64,000 bases of DNA, taken from assembly GCF_029962835.1 (NCBI RefSeq), contig NC_080577.1, positions 6,982,501-7,046,500 on the forward strand, in the 5' to 3' direction. Below are positions 1 to 11,220 of this stretch, in pieces. How positions within the stretch are numbered: the stretch's first letter is position 1; every line of letters begins with the position of its first letter. This DNA comes from Magnolia sinica. Lineage: Eukaryota; Streptophyta; Magnoliopsida; Magnoliales; Magnoliaceae. A model generated the notes under the pieces. That model searched no databases. It was not told where the DNA came from and saw only the letters and a list, made by a program, of their open reading frames with translations. The position numbers and the translations under genes were made by a program.

Positions 1-599
1 GGAAACCTGGAACTATCACTAAAAGAGATTCGTCTCCATCATCTGTTGTTGAAGTGGCCCCCACGCCACAGTGGTCGCCCACCTCTATTATTGCTGCCCA
101 CTGTGCTACTTAAAATTGGGATATATGATGAACGGTCTAGATAAATGATCAAATATTTATAAATATTATCAATTGAGACCACTTACTTTTTGGCCATTGA
201 TGAATATATGGCTTACCTGATTAATGGCTAAGCTACCTAATAGAACATCAATGCTGAGACAAAGTAAAGCTTGAAAAAAGTAAAATTAGTGATGTCATTT
301 AGTAGAAAAGAAATGATAAAAAATTCTAAATGAAAATCAATAATGACTGATTTAACTTAGTAAATAACTATTTAAAGAAATAGAGGATCAAGAAGCACAT
401 GTAAACTAAATTTGTAACCATGATTATTATGTGTATTAACAGTAGTTATTATGGTTCTTTGATCCATACAATCACAAATTAATAATAGAATTTGTTAAGA
501 ATTTTAAAAAAAAAAAAAAAGACAAATGAAAATGGAAATGCGTATCATGTCCATCTAGGTAGTATTTAAAGAGGACTCAGGTTGCTTACTAGTTGCTAT
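1..599. other. AT-rich intergenic sequence, nothing recognised
   Basis: No convincing reading frame, splice pattern or repeat boundary is visible. There is one A-run near 508-521. Its right edge meets the first palindromic repeat. Confidence 0.5.
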
Positions 600-1022
600 T
601 GGACCATGATGTTTGTGTTTTATTTATGTTGTCTATTCATTTTTTCAAATAATTTTAGGGCATGAGTTCAAAAATAGGCATATTAAAATCTCAAGTGGAC
701 CACACCACGAGAAACCATGTTGATTGAACGCCCACAGTTAAAAACTTCTTAAAGGCCATGAAAGTTTTGGACCAAGCTTATATTTGTGTTTTGGCTTCAT
801 TCTAGCCTGCGTGACCTAATCAACAAGTTATATAGCAGATAAACATGATCGTGTGCCTTAAAGGAGTTTTTAATGGTGGGCATTCAATCACCACTGTTTT
901 CTTCAAGTGTGGTCTATACTTGATTTGAATCTACCTCATTTTTATAATCATACCCTAAATTAATGGTCCAAAATGAATAGACAAAGTGGATAAAACACAA
1001 ACATCATGGTGGAGCCGGCAGA
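600..1022. repeat. palindromic (foldback) MITE, type I, degraded
   Basis: The left arm begins with a CATGATGTTTGTG motif and the right arm ends with its complement, ACAAACATCATGG. Between them lie mirrored blocks: AAGTGGACCACACCA, the ATTGAACGCCCAC box, and GTGGGCATTCAATCACCACT in inverted form. This two-armed plan recurs more than fifteen times in the window. No target duplication was found for this copy, so the limits are approximate. No coding capacity. Confidence 0.7.
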
Positions 1023-2439
1023 GAACCAGCCGCAGTGTCAGTTTGCAATCTACATTCATTTAAAGATTATGTTTTCATTAATTTTACTACATACATGCAT
1101 TACATGATAAAAACACATATTTATACAAAGTATTTTTACAGTGACATCCACATATTTTAAGTAAGTTTCCATTTTTCGTTAAGACATTGACATTTTTCTT
1201 CGGGTGTAAGGATCGAAATGAGATATTTACACCAACTTAGGTAGATATGATGCCTGCCCAACGTGGACAGACAGGTGAAAGACATTCCAGCACGATTCGT
1301 GGGCACCGATTGCTACAGTCAAGCTCCTCCGAGTAAGCAAGGTCCTGTCTACTCCGGGAGAAAGAAACTACTTTGATACTCCAACAGAGTGTTGTGCTTG
1401 ATATGCAGGCGCGAAAAAATTATACATGTGGAGTAAAATAGGTTTGAATTTTACTACATTTAAGTGATGATCTCAGATTTAGATTTGTTGAACAATCCTG
1501 ACTGTTGGTTTGGATACACTTGTTTGTTGAAATAGGACCGTTGGAATTTTTAAAACTTTCTAATCATCCAATGATTATTGATAGTTAGGTAATTAAATAA
1601 GTGTAATTATTTTTTCATGATGTATCTAAACTAGGACCATAATGTGGACATTTTAATTTGAATAACTTGCATGACACGTGTGCAACTTCTCAGTACTGAG
1701 TATCATCCATCAAACTCCTCCAGAGCATCAAAGTTTTTTTTGTCGATAAGAAAAAGGGGGATGGCAGGTGACTTTTGGTCGTCCGCCTTCTTCGCTCTTT
1801 TCTTTCTTTCGCCGCGCGAGAAACAGAAATCTTGATAGGAACTGCGCGACTGAGATGGGGAAGGGATTCGCCCCATATCTGCCTATGCTGATACGTGTGG
1901 GATATGTGGATCGTCCATCTGTCTTCTTCAGGATTAAAAATTGTAGCTCTTTGATCATAATTTTCTTCTTAACCGTCTAACTGTAGGCCAATGATCAAAT
2001 GGTTGACTCTTTGATCCCCCTATTTCGTCTCAATCAACGATCACGAAAGGCCCATTTATTAGATGCTTAAGATAGTCTTTGTACAATAATATCCGACCTG
2101 CTGATTTGGGGAACCACATTGGATGTGAGTAAAAACGTATCCGGTCTGATACTTCGTTAGGCCACCCAAACTACGTATGGTAAAACTAAAAATAGCTTGA
2201 TTAATGGTCCACATTCAGTACTCAAATACATCATTGGGGATTGTTGGATGGGCCTGGCTTTTGGATACAGTCACATGCAAAGCAGAGCCTACCTGGTGTC
2301 AGCCTTGAATCTCATATACGTTCCTCACCATGTATGTGATTGGGCCAAAGGACAGCCGGTCCGCTCATCAAGTAGGCTACAAAAGTACGCTAGAAGTGGG
2401 CCTTTGGTTATTACGGTCGATTTAGAAAGGTGATTGATA
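1023..2439. other. Intergenic, no gene recognised
   Basis: The short frames around 1728-1980 and 2197-2433 overlap on both strands, resemble no known protein and lack splice or promoter context. I treat the stretch as non-coding. Confidence 0.45.
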
Positions 2440-2880
2440 AGTGGGACACCAATTGCCATGATGTATGTGTTTCATCCACGCTGTCCATCTATTTTGCAAC
2501 ACATTTTAGGATCTAAGCCAAAAAATTGAGTCAGATTAAAATCTCAGCTAGACCACGCCACTGGAAACTGTGGTGATTGAACACACCATTAAAAACTTAT
2601 CAGAGTCAAGAGTTTTTTTTTTTTTGGATAAAGTTAATATTTGTGCTTTTCCTTTATCCAAGTCGTTGTGACCTGACCAATAAATTCGATGACAGGTAAA
2701 CATAAGAGCAAGCTCTAAAAAGCTTTTAATGGTGTGTTCAATAATGATTATTTTCTTGTGGTGTGGTCCACCTGAGATTTATATCTACCCCATTTCTGGG
2801 CTCATTCACTAGAATAATGATCCAAAATGGATGGCGGCATGGATAAAAACACATACATCGTTGTGAGGCCCACAAAGCAC
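2440..2880. repeat. palindromic MITE, type I
   Basis: The left arm carries CATGATGTATGTGTTTCATC and the right arm its inverted counterpart ending ACACATACATCGTTGTG. The middle has GATTGAACACACCATTAAAA and a mirrored TTTTAATGGTGTGTTCAAT. Limits approximate. It abuts the next copy at about 2950. Confidence 0.75.
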
Positions 2881-2949
2881 CGTCCAGCTGCGAGGTGGCT
2901 AATCATCGTGTCAGTACGCAATCCCCGTCCTAACAAGTACCTACGGAGG

Positions 2950-3418
2950 GTGGTCGGTGGTCTGCGGGCCTCACCATGATTTATGTATTTCATCCATTCC
3001 CTTCCTCCACTTTTACAAATCATTTTAGGGCTCTATCCGAAAATTGAGAGGGATACAAATCTCAGGTGGACCACACCACAGGAAAGTAAATAGTGATTGT
3101 ATATCCACCATTTAAATCCTCCTAAGGTCCACTGTACTGTTTATTTGAAATCAAATCTGTTAATTAGGTCATACCGACCCAGATGAAGGAAAAAAAAACA
3201 AAGATCAGCTTGATTTAAAACTTTTATGGCCCCAAAAAGTTTTTAATGGTCCAAGTTCATTCAACACTGTTTACTGTAATGTGGTCCACTTGAGATTTGA
3301 CTATACCTCATTTTCTTTATCATATAATAAAATGATCTAGAAAAACAGTTGGACGGCATGGATGAAACATATAGGTGGGGCCCAAAGCGCACCGACCACC
3401 AGCCAGTGGCTGGTGGCA
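2950..3418. repeat. palindromic MITE, type I
   Basis: The terminal arms match in inverted orientation: GGTGGTCGGTGGTCTGCGGG on the left against the complement of the GCACCGACCACC block at about 3389-3400 on the right. The central mirrored motifs (GTGGACCACACCACAGG and AATGTGGTCCACTTGAG) are present. Confidence 0.75.
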
Positions 3419-3444
3419 GGGGGAGTAGCCAATCCGTTTCCCGA

Positions 3445-3930
3445 ACGAGGGACGGGATTTCCTGCGAAAGACCTTCGCGACCAGAAGAAAAGTGGGGCCA
3501 TCGTATTGTTTGTGAGAAATCCACTCCTTCCATCCGTTTTTTCAGATAATATTAGGATATTATTTTAACTATGACGCAAATCCAATACTCAACTGAGCCA
3601 CACGGAAGAATATTGAACATGTACTATTGAAAGTTGCGTGGGCCACACAAATTTTGAATCAGGCTAATTTTTATGATTTCAGTTCATCATAGTAGGAATG
3701 ACCTTATGAACGGTATGGATGGTATATAAATATCACGGTGGACCCAGGGAAGTTTCAAGGGTAAGAATTTGCCTACACACGTTTTCCTGACGTACAGCAC
3801 GTTTAAGTTTTGGATTTAGATCATATTTTGGCCCATCCCCTAAAATGTTCTTTCAAAACTGATGAACGTGATGGATTTTCCATAAACATCACGGTGGGCC
3901 CCAGGCATTCGCAGGGAATTCCCGTCCCCG
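3445..3930. repeat. palindromic MITE, type II
   Basis: This subfamily is marked by GTTTGTGAGAAATCCACTCC on the left and its inverted form (GATTTTCCATAAACATCACG) on the right. The outer ends also mirror each other: GACGGGATTTCCTGCG on the left, CGCAGGGAATTCCCGTC on the right. Non-coding. Confidence 0.7.
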
Positions 3931-4890
3931 AAGGAGCCCACCAGCGTACCATCTGGCCCGTCCCATCTACATAGGGTGGGCTGGCTGATGGGCTGCTTAG
4001 GTCTCTCACACGTGCTACAGATGAGTATGTATGATCCACGAGTACTGGAGAAGCTCATTTACGTTGTGCTGCCTCGTCCACCGTACACGTAGCAGCGATG
4101 TACATTAAATAGACACGTTCAGGTAGCGAACAGGTTATGGTTGAACACAGCATAACATAATAACCGCCTGAGATTGTCAATTGAAGAGAGACACCATAGA
4201 CCATCTTATTTCCAACTGTCCATTCGATAGCAAAAGAATTAGATGGTCAGGATCTTGGGATCGCTGTAATTATTGGTTATGCTCAGTGAAAACCAAACTC
4301 CCCGGCGTGTGTGGGATCCTACGTGGACAATGGATATGGACACCACAACATTAAAAAAAAAAAAAAATGAAAAAGTGGTGGTGAACTATCATCCTAGGAC
4401 GTCTCTGTGAAGCAGCCTTAATCGCAGGAAAGATTCCGGATTCCTTACCGAAAAAGCAGCAGACCATTACTGAGGCTTTTTCTGGTGGCCAGGAGAGAGA
4501 CAGAGAGACCCTCGACTTTTACGCGGGCTCTGTTCAGACAGACACGTAGCATTCACTGATGCTGCTATCTCTTCATCCTTCCTTTTAAAGTCCTCAGCCT
4601 TTCATCGTACGTTTCGTCCTGTCAACCTCTCTCTCTCTCTCATGCCTTCCAACCCATGGCAGTTACCATACGTTCGAGCTTTGTAGGGCCCACCTATGAT
4701 GTGTGTATATGAAAACCGCACTGTGCAGCTTGTGAGCCACCTCATGGGAACCGTACATCGCAGGAATCATCCCTGTCAAAAACTCAGGGGGAACACAACA
4801 CAGGAATCGACGTAAATTGCACCTAACGTATACATTATTCCCTTGTGATGGCCCACCTAAATTTTGGAATGGAATGGCTGCTTGATCTTT
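3931..4890. other. Intergenic, part promoter-like, part degraded repeat
   Basis: 4380-4690 is less AT-rich and contains a (CT)n run. 4700-4890 resembles the stretch at 47,450-47,600, both having a CTTGTGATGGCCCAC block, so it is a dispersed repeat. No coding region could be supported. Confidence 0.4.
4560..4690 (+). promoter_or_regulatory. possible plant core promoter / 5' leader remnant
   Basis: A TTTTAAAG box at about 4584 is followed 30-60 nt later by a pyrimidine-rich stretch with (CT)n, then ATGCCTTCCAACCCATGG. The arrangement (TATA-like box, CT-rich leader, ATG) is typical of plant 5' ends, but the reading frame closes after about 14 codons. It could be the broken 5' end of a lost gene, or chance. 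Confidence 0.2.
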
Positions 4891-4945
4891 GGGCCTGTTT
4901 GGCCGGGCGAATTACATGGGATTAGGAGGGATGGGATGGATTTTA
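4891..4945 (+). mobile_element. left half of MITE split by the 5-kb insertion
   Basis: It starts GGGCCTGTTTGGCCGGGCG and ends GGATTTTA. It matches the reverse complement of the intact unit at 14,075-14,267. The other half resumes at 10,003 with TTAAGGTAACAATGG, so the 4946-10002 element is an insertion at the TTA of GATTTTAAGGTAATGATGG. Confidence 0.85.
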
Positions 4946-4989
4946 GGGCCTATTTAGGCAAATGGCTTTGGGTGTATTAAAGGGGATTA

Positions 4990-6780
4990 GGTGGGATAGG
5001 ATTGTCAAATCCCTCCTACCCTACCCCTCTGCCTATTTGGGCGGCGTCGTCTGCAGGAAGTCGTTTGTCCTTCGCTGTATTCGCTGGAGATATGGAAGGA
5101 TTGCCAAATTCCTCATTGGATTCGTCGTCGGCTCTCTCACATCGAGCTCATCCCTCTGCAATTTCACAGTCCATCGTATGGACGACAGATGGGATTTCTC
5201 AATCCCTCGCGCTGGTGGGAGAGAGGGTATGGCGGGAGAGATGATAGGAGTCTGGATTTTGTCCCGAAATCAATGTTATATAGATGGATGCATGTTCGTC
5301 ACGGAGCTTGCTAGGTAAAGAGGTATTGCAAGGGTACGCTGCCGGAGAAGTGATTGTGAGGTAGGTTTTCCCAAAATCCATTTTCGGATTCTGTTTGTTC
5401 TTGTAAGAGGGAGGGTTAGATAGAACGTTCATCCTAGAGCTTGATCTCCCCCAAATACTCACCTGCCAACAAGGCCTTTGAGATCATTGTCTCAAGGTTT
5501 TCTCCCATCTATTCCGTACTTGAATAGTGAGGCCCCAATAGGCGCATGTTGTGGGTGATCAGGTATTGAGGATGAAAATCGTCTATATAGCCCTCTCACG
5601 AAAGTGGTTTGTGCATACGATTTTAATCATTTCTTTTCTTGGTTTGCATGGCAGAGCTGGAGCCGGCAGGATCTCGACGCTGTGGTGTTCTCCTACTTTG
5701 CAATCCAGGTACCTCATACCAATCATCTTTATTGATTAAAGCGTGGTGGTGTATTGATATTTTCGTCATCCGTTTATCTATTTCCTGAGTTTTTCATAAA
5801 ATGGATGGTATTACAACTTCCATTTTCATAAAATGGATGGTATTATCCTTTTTCATAATTACATAGAAGACATGCCGTACATGATTCTCATTCACTTTGG
5901 GGCAAATTTCTGAGGGCAAATCTGAGTATACAAATCCCCTTAGGTTTCAATTTGTTTGCATATGCTGAAGAGTTTAAATGTTCAGTTTCATGTCTTCGAA
6001 AATCGATCAGCCTGTAATTAAAATTTGCATAATATTTTACATGTTAACAATCTTTGTACCTGTAAATCAGCTTCTATAGTTGGTATATGTTATTCGTAGA
6101 AAATGATTTCATTCGTTGGGGTTAAACAATGCCAAGATCTGTTTGGATGTGTTTATATTTATAGGCTGCATATGGTATTTCAAACTACTTTATTCCTTTT
6201 CTTTTTTTGCTTGGAAGAAACTGTTATTCAACATTCATCACTGTTTATATATTCTTATAAAATTGACCAGAAATGATAGGTGCTTATTCTACAACAATTA
6301 TGTGTGGGGCCACAATACATTGCATTGTTGATGGGAAAAGGATTTCATGCCCATGTGATCTTATAAAATTTTATTCCATAAAATGCTCGCTTGATTCACG
6401 CAAATGTCTTCAATGGTTGGAAATGCAAGAGTATGAATTTCTTGATGCTGATTAGTGGGGTACTAATGCTGCTGGATCATTGTGTGTGCATGATTTTTGT
6501 GCATGTGTAGACCTAAAATATCATGGTTCACTGACTTATAGGCCTGATTTTTATAAAATGAAAAACTACATGTCACTTAATTATAGGCCCCATCAGTGTA
6601 CTGATTGTTTGGTGAGAGCATCTGTGCCACCATCAAACTCACCTTATGGAAAGATGGGATACTGCACTTATCTGCTATAATGGCATGTGAGAGGGGCCTA
6701 GATGGGTGTGCATTGTAGAGGCAAGCAATCTTAGCTAACATATCAAAATATTATTTTTTAATGTTAGTAGACAGGTAGAT
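4990..6780. other. unrecognised cargo of the 5-kb element
   Basis: Several short open frames exist (4962-5318, 5002-5244, 5551-5739) but they overlap on both strands and match nothing I know. A 5655-5704 island is bounded by an AG acceptor-like and a GTACCT donor-like site and could be a captured exon. A TTCATAAAATGGATGGTATT direct repeat lies near 5790-5850. Confidence 0.35.
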
Positions 6781-6884
6781 GATGAGTGACAACCATGACT
6801 TTCATGGAAAGTGACTCATTGATTTTAATGAACTTGCATATGGGTTGTAACCATGACTTTCTTGAAAAATGAGTAGTTGATTGG

Positions 6885-7872
6885 TTTTTTTTTTTTTTTC
6901 CCTTTTGGCAACAAAGTAGAGAGCACAACCTTCTTAATTTACACACATAATCATCATTCTTCACCAACACCACACATCATTCATCCAAAAAGAAAGAAAA
7001 TACACAAGGAAAATTCAAAAGAAAGAAAACCCAAGAAGAGAGTGATATGATGATGATAGAGAATCTAGCCTCTGGCTTTGAATGGGATTGCCCTTATCAC
7101 AATTTGATGGTACACTGCTGCAAGTGCTGCTCCAATGAAAGGGCCCACCCAGAATATCCAATGATCATCCCAAGCATGGCCCTTGTTGAAGATGATGGCA
7201 GCTCGAAGACTCCTGGCTAGGTTGATGCCAGTTCCAGTGATGGGGATTGTAGCTAAGTGCACCAGGAACACTACAAACCCAATTGGAAGTGGTGCAAGGA
7301 TAGGCACATGAGAATCTCTGGCATTTCTCTTGGCATCAGTAGCAGAGAAGACAGTGTAAACAAGCACAAAGGTGCCTATAACCTCTGCACATCAACCATC
7401 TCCCTTGGTGTAGCCATGGTTCACAACATTGGTTCCCCCACCCAACAACTAGTAACGGTTCTTTTCGAACCCTTTAACCACACCAGCCCCACAGATTGCT
7501 CCCAAGCACTGCATCACCATGTAGAAAATAGCCCTTGTCAGGGACAGCTTCCTGGCCAGCAGCAACTTGAAATTTCAGCCGTACAGTAGACCAAGGCAAA
7601 GATCATGCCACTAAAGGCCCATGCAATACCCTGAATTCCCACACTGGCACACACGTTAGGTGCCCTTTTGACACCCATGATAGTGAGGATGGTGATGTAG
7701 ATGAATATGAAGGTAACAATGAACTCTGCAATCCCAGCCCTCCAAAATGACCATGATTTGAGCTCACCAGGCTCAAACAAGGGTGCTGGTGGTGGTTCCT
7801 TGTAGTCTTTGTCTTGGCTCTGTGTTGATGTCCCTATGGACTGTCTCTCTGAGAACTTGTTGGCTCGACATC
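6885..7872 (-). pseudogene. processed pseudogene of a PIP1-type plasma-membrane aquaporin
   Basis: The family are six-helix water channels of the plant plasma membrane. Reading 7872 to 7065 gives the PIP1 signature in order: [25 protein letters not shown], the first helix [77 protein letters not shown], and C-terminal [11 protein letters not shown]. No introns are present, although plant PIP genes are usually interrupted. A 3' untranslated stretch is followed by 15 A residues (T-run 6885-6899 on +), so it is a retrocopy. Lesions: the first NPA loop (normally GGHINPAVTFG) is deleted near 7570-7580 with a frameshift, the second NPA is NLA, and there are stops after KNRY and in GDG-C. The N-terminal start is lost. 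It cannot encode a channel. No target duplication was found. Confidence 0.9.
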
Positions 7873-8338
7873 ATTTTATTCTAGAATAGTTCCTTCTGCA
7901 TACAGAAGTGTATTGTCATTGAACTAGAAGCATTTTGGAGTTTCTAAAGTAGATGCATTTGAATTTCTAAACTAGATGCATTTTTTGGTGTGATCATCTA
8001 ATTTCATTGAGTATAATACATATCTTGTACTTGCCACGGTAAGAGAATTCTGCTTTCATGCATTGTGATTTTAATTTATACCATTTACAGATAGATGCAC
8101 TATGTTTTCATACTAAATTAAATGCAAGCTGTGATAATTTAGTCCTGTGAGATTGCAATAAGTAGGATTTCATCATGCTAAATACCTCTGATCGATGTCG
8201 TTGGAATTCAAATAGTTTTTAGGTACTATCATACACTTTTTTAACATTTTGATTATATTTTAGTTATTATAGTAATTTACATAGAATTGGATTTTGATTG
8301 TGGAGATTCTTTTTGAATTGTTAGATGTCCATGTGATG

Positions 8339-8458
8339 AGCTTGACTGTGTTTGTTAGCAATTTCATTTGGGTTTTCTTTAGGAAGTGCAGAATTTCGCA
8401 GAGTTCTCGTGGTTGGAGCTTGACTGTGTTTGTTGGCAATTCCATTTGGGTTTTCTTT
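8339..8458. repeat. 42-bp direct repeat, two copies 78 bp apart
   Basis: AGCTTGACTGTGTTTGTTAG starts at 8339 and an almost identical 42-bp copy starts at 8417. Its origin is unknown; it lies inside the 5-kb element. Confidence 0.75.
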
Positions 8459-8635
8459 TCTTCTCGTAATGAATGTTTTTTTTTTTGGCCCCCAAGATTT
8501 TAGAATCAGTGTATGTAAATTGTGTAATCTAAATAAGGAAACTAGATTGTCACGTCAAAGAAAAACCTTCTACATTTCCTTTATTTTCCCATTAATTCCC
8601 TGTATCCAAACATGGCCTTAAGGTTACTTGGGATT

Positions 8636-9272
8636 TGATGTAGAACGTGTCACAGATACGTTCCCAGCATGGTTGAGCCAAAAAAAGATGGACCGTGAAT
8701 TGACCATAATTTTTGATCCGGGTATTGTTATGGGGCGTACAACCTATCAATCTTTACTGAAACAGGCCATCCGAGGTGAACCGACCCACAAAGTGGGTCG
8801 CATCTGTCCATTTCGTCAGAAAACGTGCGCTTTCAGATCAAAAATGAATTTTTAGAAAAATTTTACTATTTTTAGTAATTTTAATTTTTTAATATTTTTA
8901 GAGTTTTAGATTTTCTTTCCTTTTAGAAATAACTTTTAGTTATACTAGGACTCTTCTAGAGAAAGTTTATTTGCAATTTTTATTTTTAGAAATTAGGCCT
9001 TAGAAGAGCTTTATTAGAATTAGGATTTTTATTAGAGTTAGAATTTTGCTATTTTTGGTAATTATGAATTTTAGTTTTTTTTTTCCTATATTAATGGTGT
9101 AAGGAGACACATTAGACAATTATCAATGATCAATTAATCAATTTCGAATTTCTTAAAATTTATTTCTATTTTCTTCTTTCTTTCCTCGTGGATTCAAGAA
9201 GTCTCTGTGAGGAGTCCAGAGAAGCTTCGTGGATTCGGAGTAGTTATCCCCATCACGTTCATCCCTACATCA
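8636..9272. mobile_element. solo LTR, family TGATGTAG...TACATCA, copy 1
   Basis: The 637-bp unit begins TGATGTAG and ends CTACATCA (inverted terminal dinucleotides TG..CA). It is flanked on both sides by GGATT (8631-8635, 9273-9277), a perfect 5-bp target duplication as left by LTR-retrotransposon integrase. No primer-binding site or internal region is present, so it is the product of LTR-LTR recombination. Homologous units lie at 24,983 and 27,340; shared blocks include the CGTGGATTC..GAAG..TCTGTGAGGAGTCCAGAG region near the right end. Confidence 0.88.
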
Positions 9273-9365
9273 GGATTGGGTTCCAATTTTGAAGAAAAAA
9301 AATGCAAACACCTTAATACTTAGAGAAGAATGATGCAAAACAGTAGTAGAATCCAGATTTTTGCG

Positions 9366-9450
9366 CTGGAACCTGATGAAAATGCAGCAATAGGACCTAG
9401 AATTTCAAACTGGAACCTGATGGAAATGCAACAATAGGATCCAAATTGGA
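9366..9450. repeat. 44-bp tandem repeat, about two copies
   Basis: CTGGAACCTGATGAAAATGC at 9366 recurs at 9410 with a few changes, and a third partial TGGAACCTAGTGGA follows. Non-coding. Confidence 0.7.
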
Positions 9451-10002
9451 AAAATGGAACCTAGTGGAAACCTTGAAGGCTACAATATTAAACTCCATAC
9501 CAATGTGACATTAATAAGTTATGGAACACCAAGTCTCATAAATATCAGCTCTATAATAACAATTTTTTATTTTTTTGAAGGGTCATATACACACACACAC
9601 TCTCACATCTGTGCACCAGATGGGTTTTGATACAAGGTTTGGTGTGAAATATTCAAGCTGGCCTTCCAGTGAGTTGGATTAACCAAATGGAAGGTACAAA
9701 TGGTTGGTATTAGCTGACTGCAGGTCCAAATGCTGGTGTCAGGGAGAGTAGCCAATCCGTTTCCACTCCCAAACATCATTCCAGTGGTACTAATGGTTTC
9801 TGGAAGCAATTCCTAGGTTACCCAAACAACATTAGTTAGTGGGATGATTGCAATACCACAACACCCAAACAAAACCGATGCTGGGTATGGGATTGGCGTC
9901 TACACCCAAACCACCCAACCATCCACTGATGGCATAAAATGCACCTGACATGGTAATTCTATATACCTTAATACACTCAAAGTCGTTTGCCCAAACATGC
10001 CC

Positions 10003-10720
10003 TTAAGGTAACAATGGTGCTGTCAGTGGATTGGTTTAAGATCCATGGGATTGTTATATCCTGGGACAAGTTCAGTGGGTCTGTTTGGCACGCCCAGCAT
10101 ATCCCAGGATTTTACCTTCCAATCCGTCCAACCAAGGGATGGGATCAATTTTAGGGCCCGTTTGGCTTGGTGGATTGGAAGGGATTGAATGGTATTATGG
10201 TGGATGGCATGGATTTCAAGGTAATGATGGCGTTGTCAGTGGATTATCTTAAATCCATGGGATTGCTATATTGAGTCTGTTTGGCACGCCCGGCCAATCC
10301 CGGGATTAAACCTTCCCATCCCTTCCAATCCCTCGAACCAAACACGTCCCAGGCAAATTTGAATGGATTAGGGTGGATTGGATGGGATTTAAAGGTAATG
10401 ATGGTGTTGTCAGTGGATTGTCTTAAGAACTATGGGATTGCCATATCCCGGGATCAGATCACCCAGTCTATTTGGCACGCTCGACCAATCTCGGGATTTA
10501 ACTTCCAATCCGTTCCAATACCATCCAATCCCTTCCAATCTGCCCGGCCAAACGGGCCCTTAAGGTAATGATGGTGATGTCAGTGGATTGTTTTAAGATC
10601 CATGGGATTGCTTATATCCTGGGACAAGTTCACCGGGTTTGTTTGGCTCGTCATGCACATCCCGGGATATTGCGATCCTATCCCTCCTAATGTCGTGGGA
10701 TCAGTCCGGCCAAACAGGCC
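10003..10720. mobile_element. array of nested/tandem Tourist-like MITEs
   Basis: Four related units run in series. They are the right half of the MITE split at 4945, then units from about 10,154, 10,351 and 10,561. Each has AAGGTAATGATGGTG, GTCAGTGGATTG, ATCCATGGGATTG, TCTGTTTGGCACGC and an AATCCCGGGAT-like block. Junctions carry GGGCCCGTTTGG or CCAAACGGGCCC ends next to TTA, as expected for PIF-type MITEs inserting into each other. No coding sequence. Confidence 0.75.
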
Positions 10721-10964
10721 AGTCTGGCATCGTTGTGGGGCCCACATGATGAATGGTTTGGATTATATATAAACTGACACTATGGATCCCACATTGAAGC
10801 TCCCCCTCCCTAATTTCCCACCATTGATGTCCTCTTTCGTGTGGACATAGGCTTAATAATGGGATGAATCCAATGGACGATTAGATGGTATTCATACATC
10901 ATTGTGGCCCACATAGGTTCAACTTATGTAATTACTGTAATTATCATTCTACACACAGGTCCCC

Positions 10965-11220
10965 ATATGCATCTCGCTCGCATGAGATGTAAGGATGGAA
11001 AGCGCGTAAACATGCCAGTCTGGCATGCGTGTGCCAGATTGGGAACATCCACCAAGGTAGGCTAACAACAAAAATGCATTTGCCTCACATTCCAGCTAGT
11101 CGACTTATCAGCAAGACTAGGATTGTACATCAAATGTTGACCGTTTGTCGGTTTCTTTCATAATTTGTTTATATTTTTTACTTCCATGGCCCACTTAAAA
11201 AATACTTTCCGCCAATACAC
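10965..11220 (+). repeat. diverged third copy of the 43.7/44.4-kb repeat
   Basis: AAAAATGCATTTGCCTCACA at 11,071, then TGTTGACCGTTTGTCG, TTCATAATTTG and CCATGGCCCACTTAAA follow the same order as at 44,030-44,165 and 44,740-44,885. Limits approximate. Confidence 0.65.

Larger units (their letters stand above)
4946..10002. mobile_element. 5,057-bp PIF/Harbinger-like non-autonomous element
   Basis: The left end GGGCCTATTTAGGCAAATGG continues CTTTGGGTGTATTAA. The right end, inverted, reads GGGCATGTTTGGGCAAACGA then CTTTGAGTGTATTAA. Both ends are flanked by TTA (4943-4945 and 10003-10005). A TTA/TAA duplication with GGGC..GTTTGG ends is typical of PIF/Harbinger (Tourist-like) transposons. The interrupted MITE on either side gives the empty site directly. 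I see no DDE transposase or Myb-like frame, so it depends on a partner elsewhere. Its cargo includes a PIP1 aquaporin retrocopy (6885-7872), a solo LTR (8636-9272) and unrecognised sequence. A second pair of GTTTGG-type ends near 5031 and 8614 hints at another element nested inside. Confidence 0.8.

Noticed and set aside
7065..7367. Short open frame that looks like a small aquaporin gene
   Set aside because: It is only the C-terminal third of PIP1; the upstream part is in other frames with stops and a deleted NPA loop, and a poly(A) tail marks it as a retrocopy.
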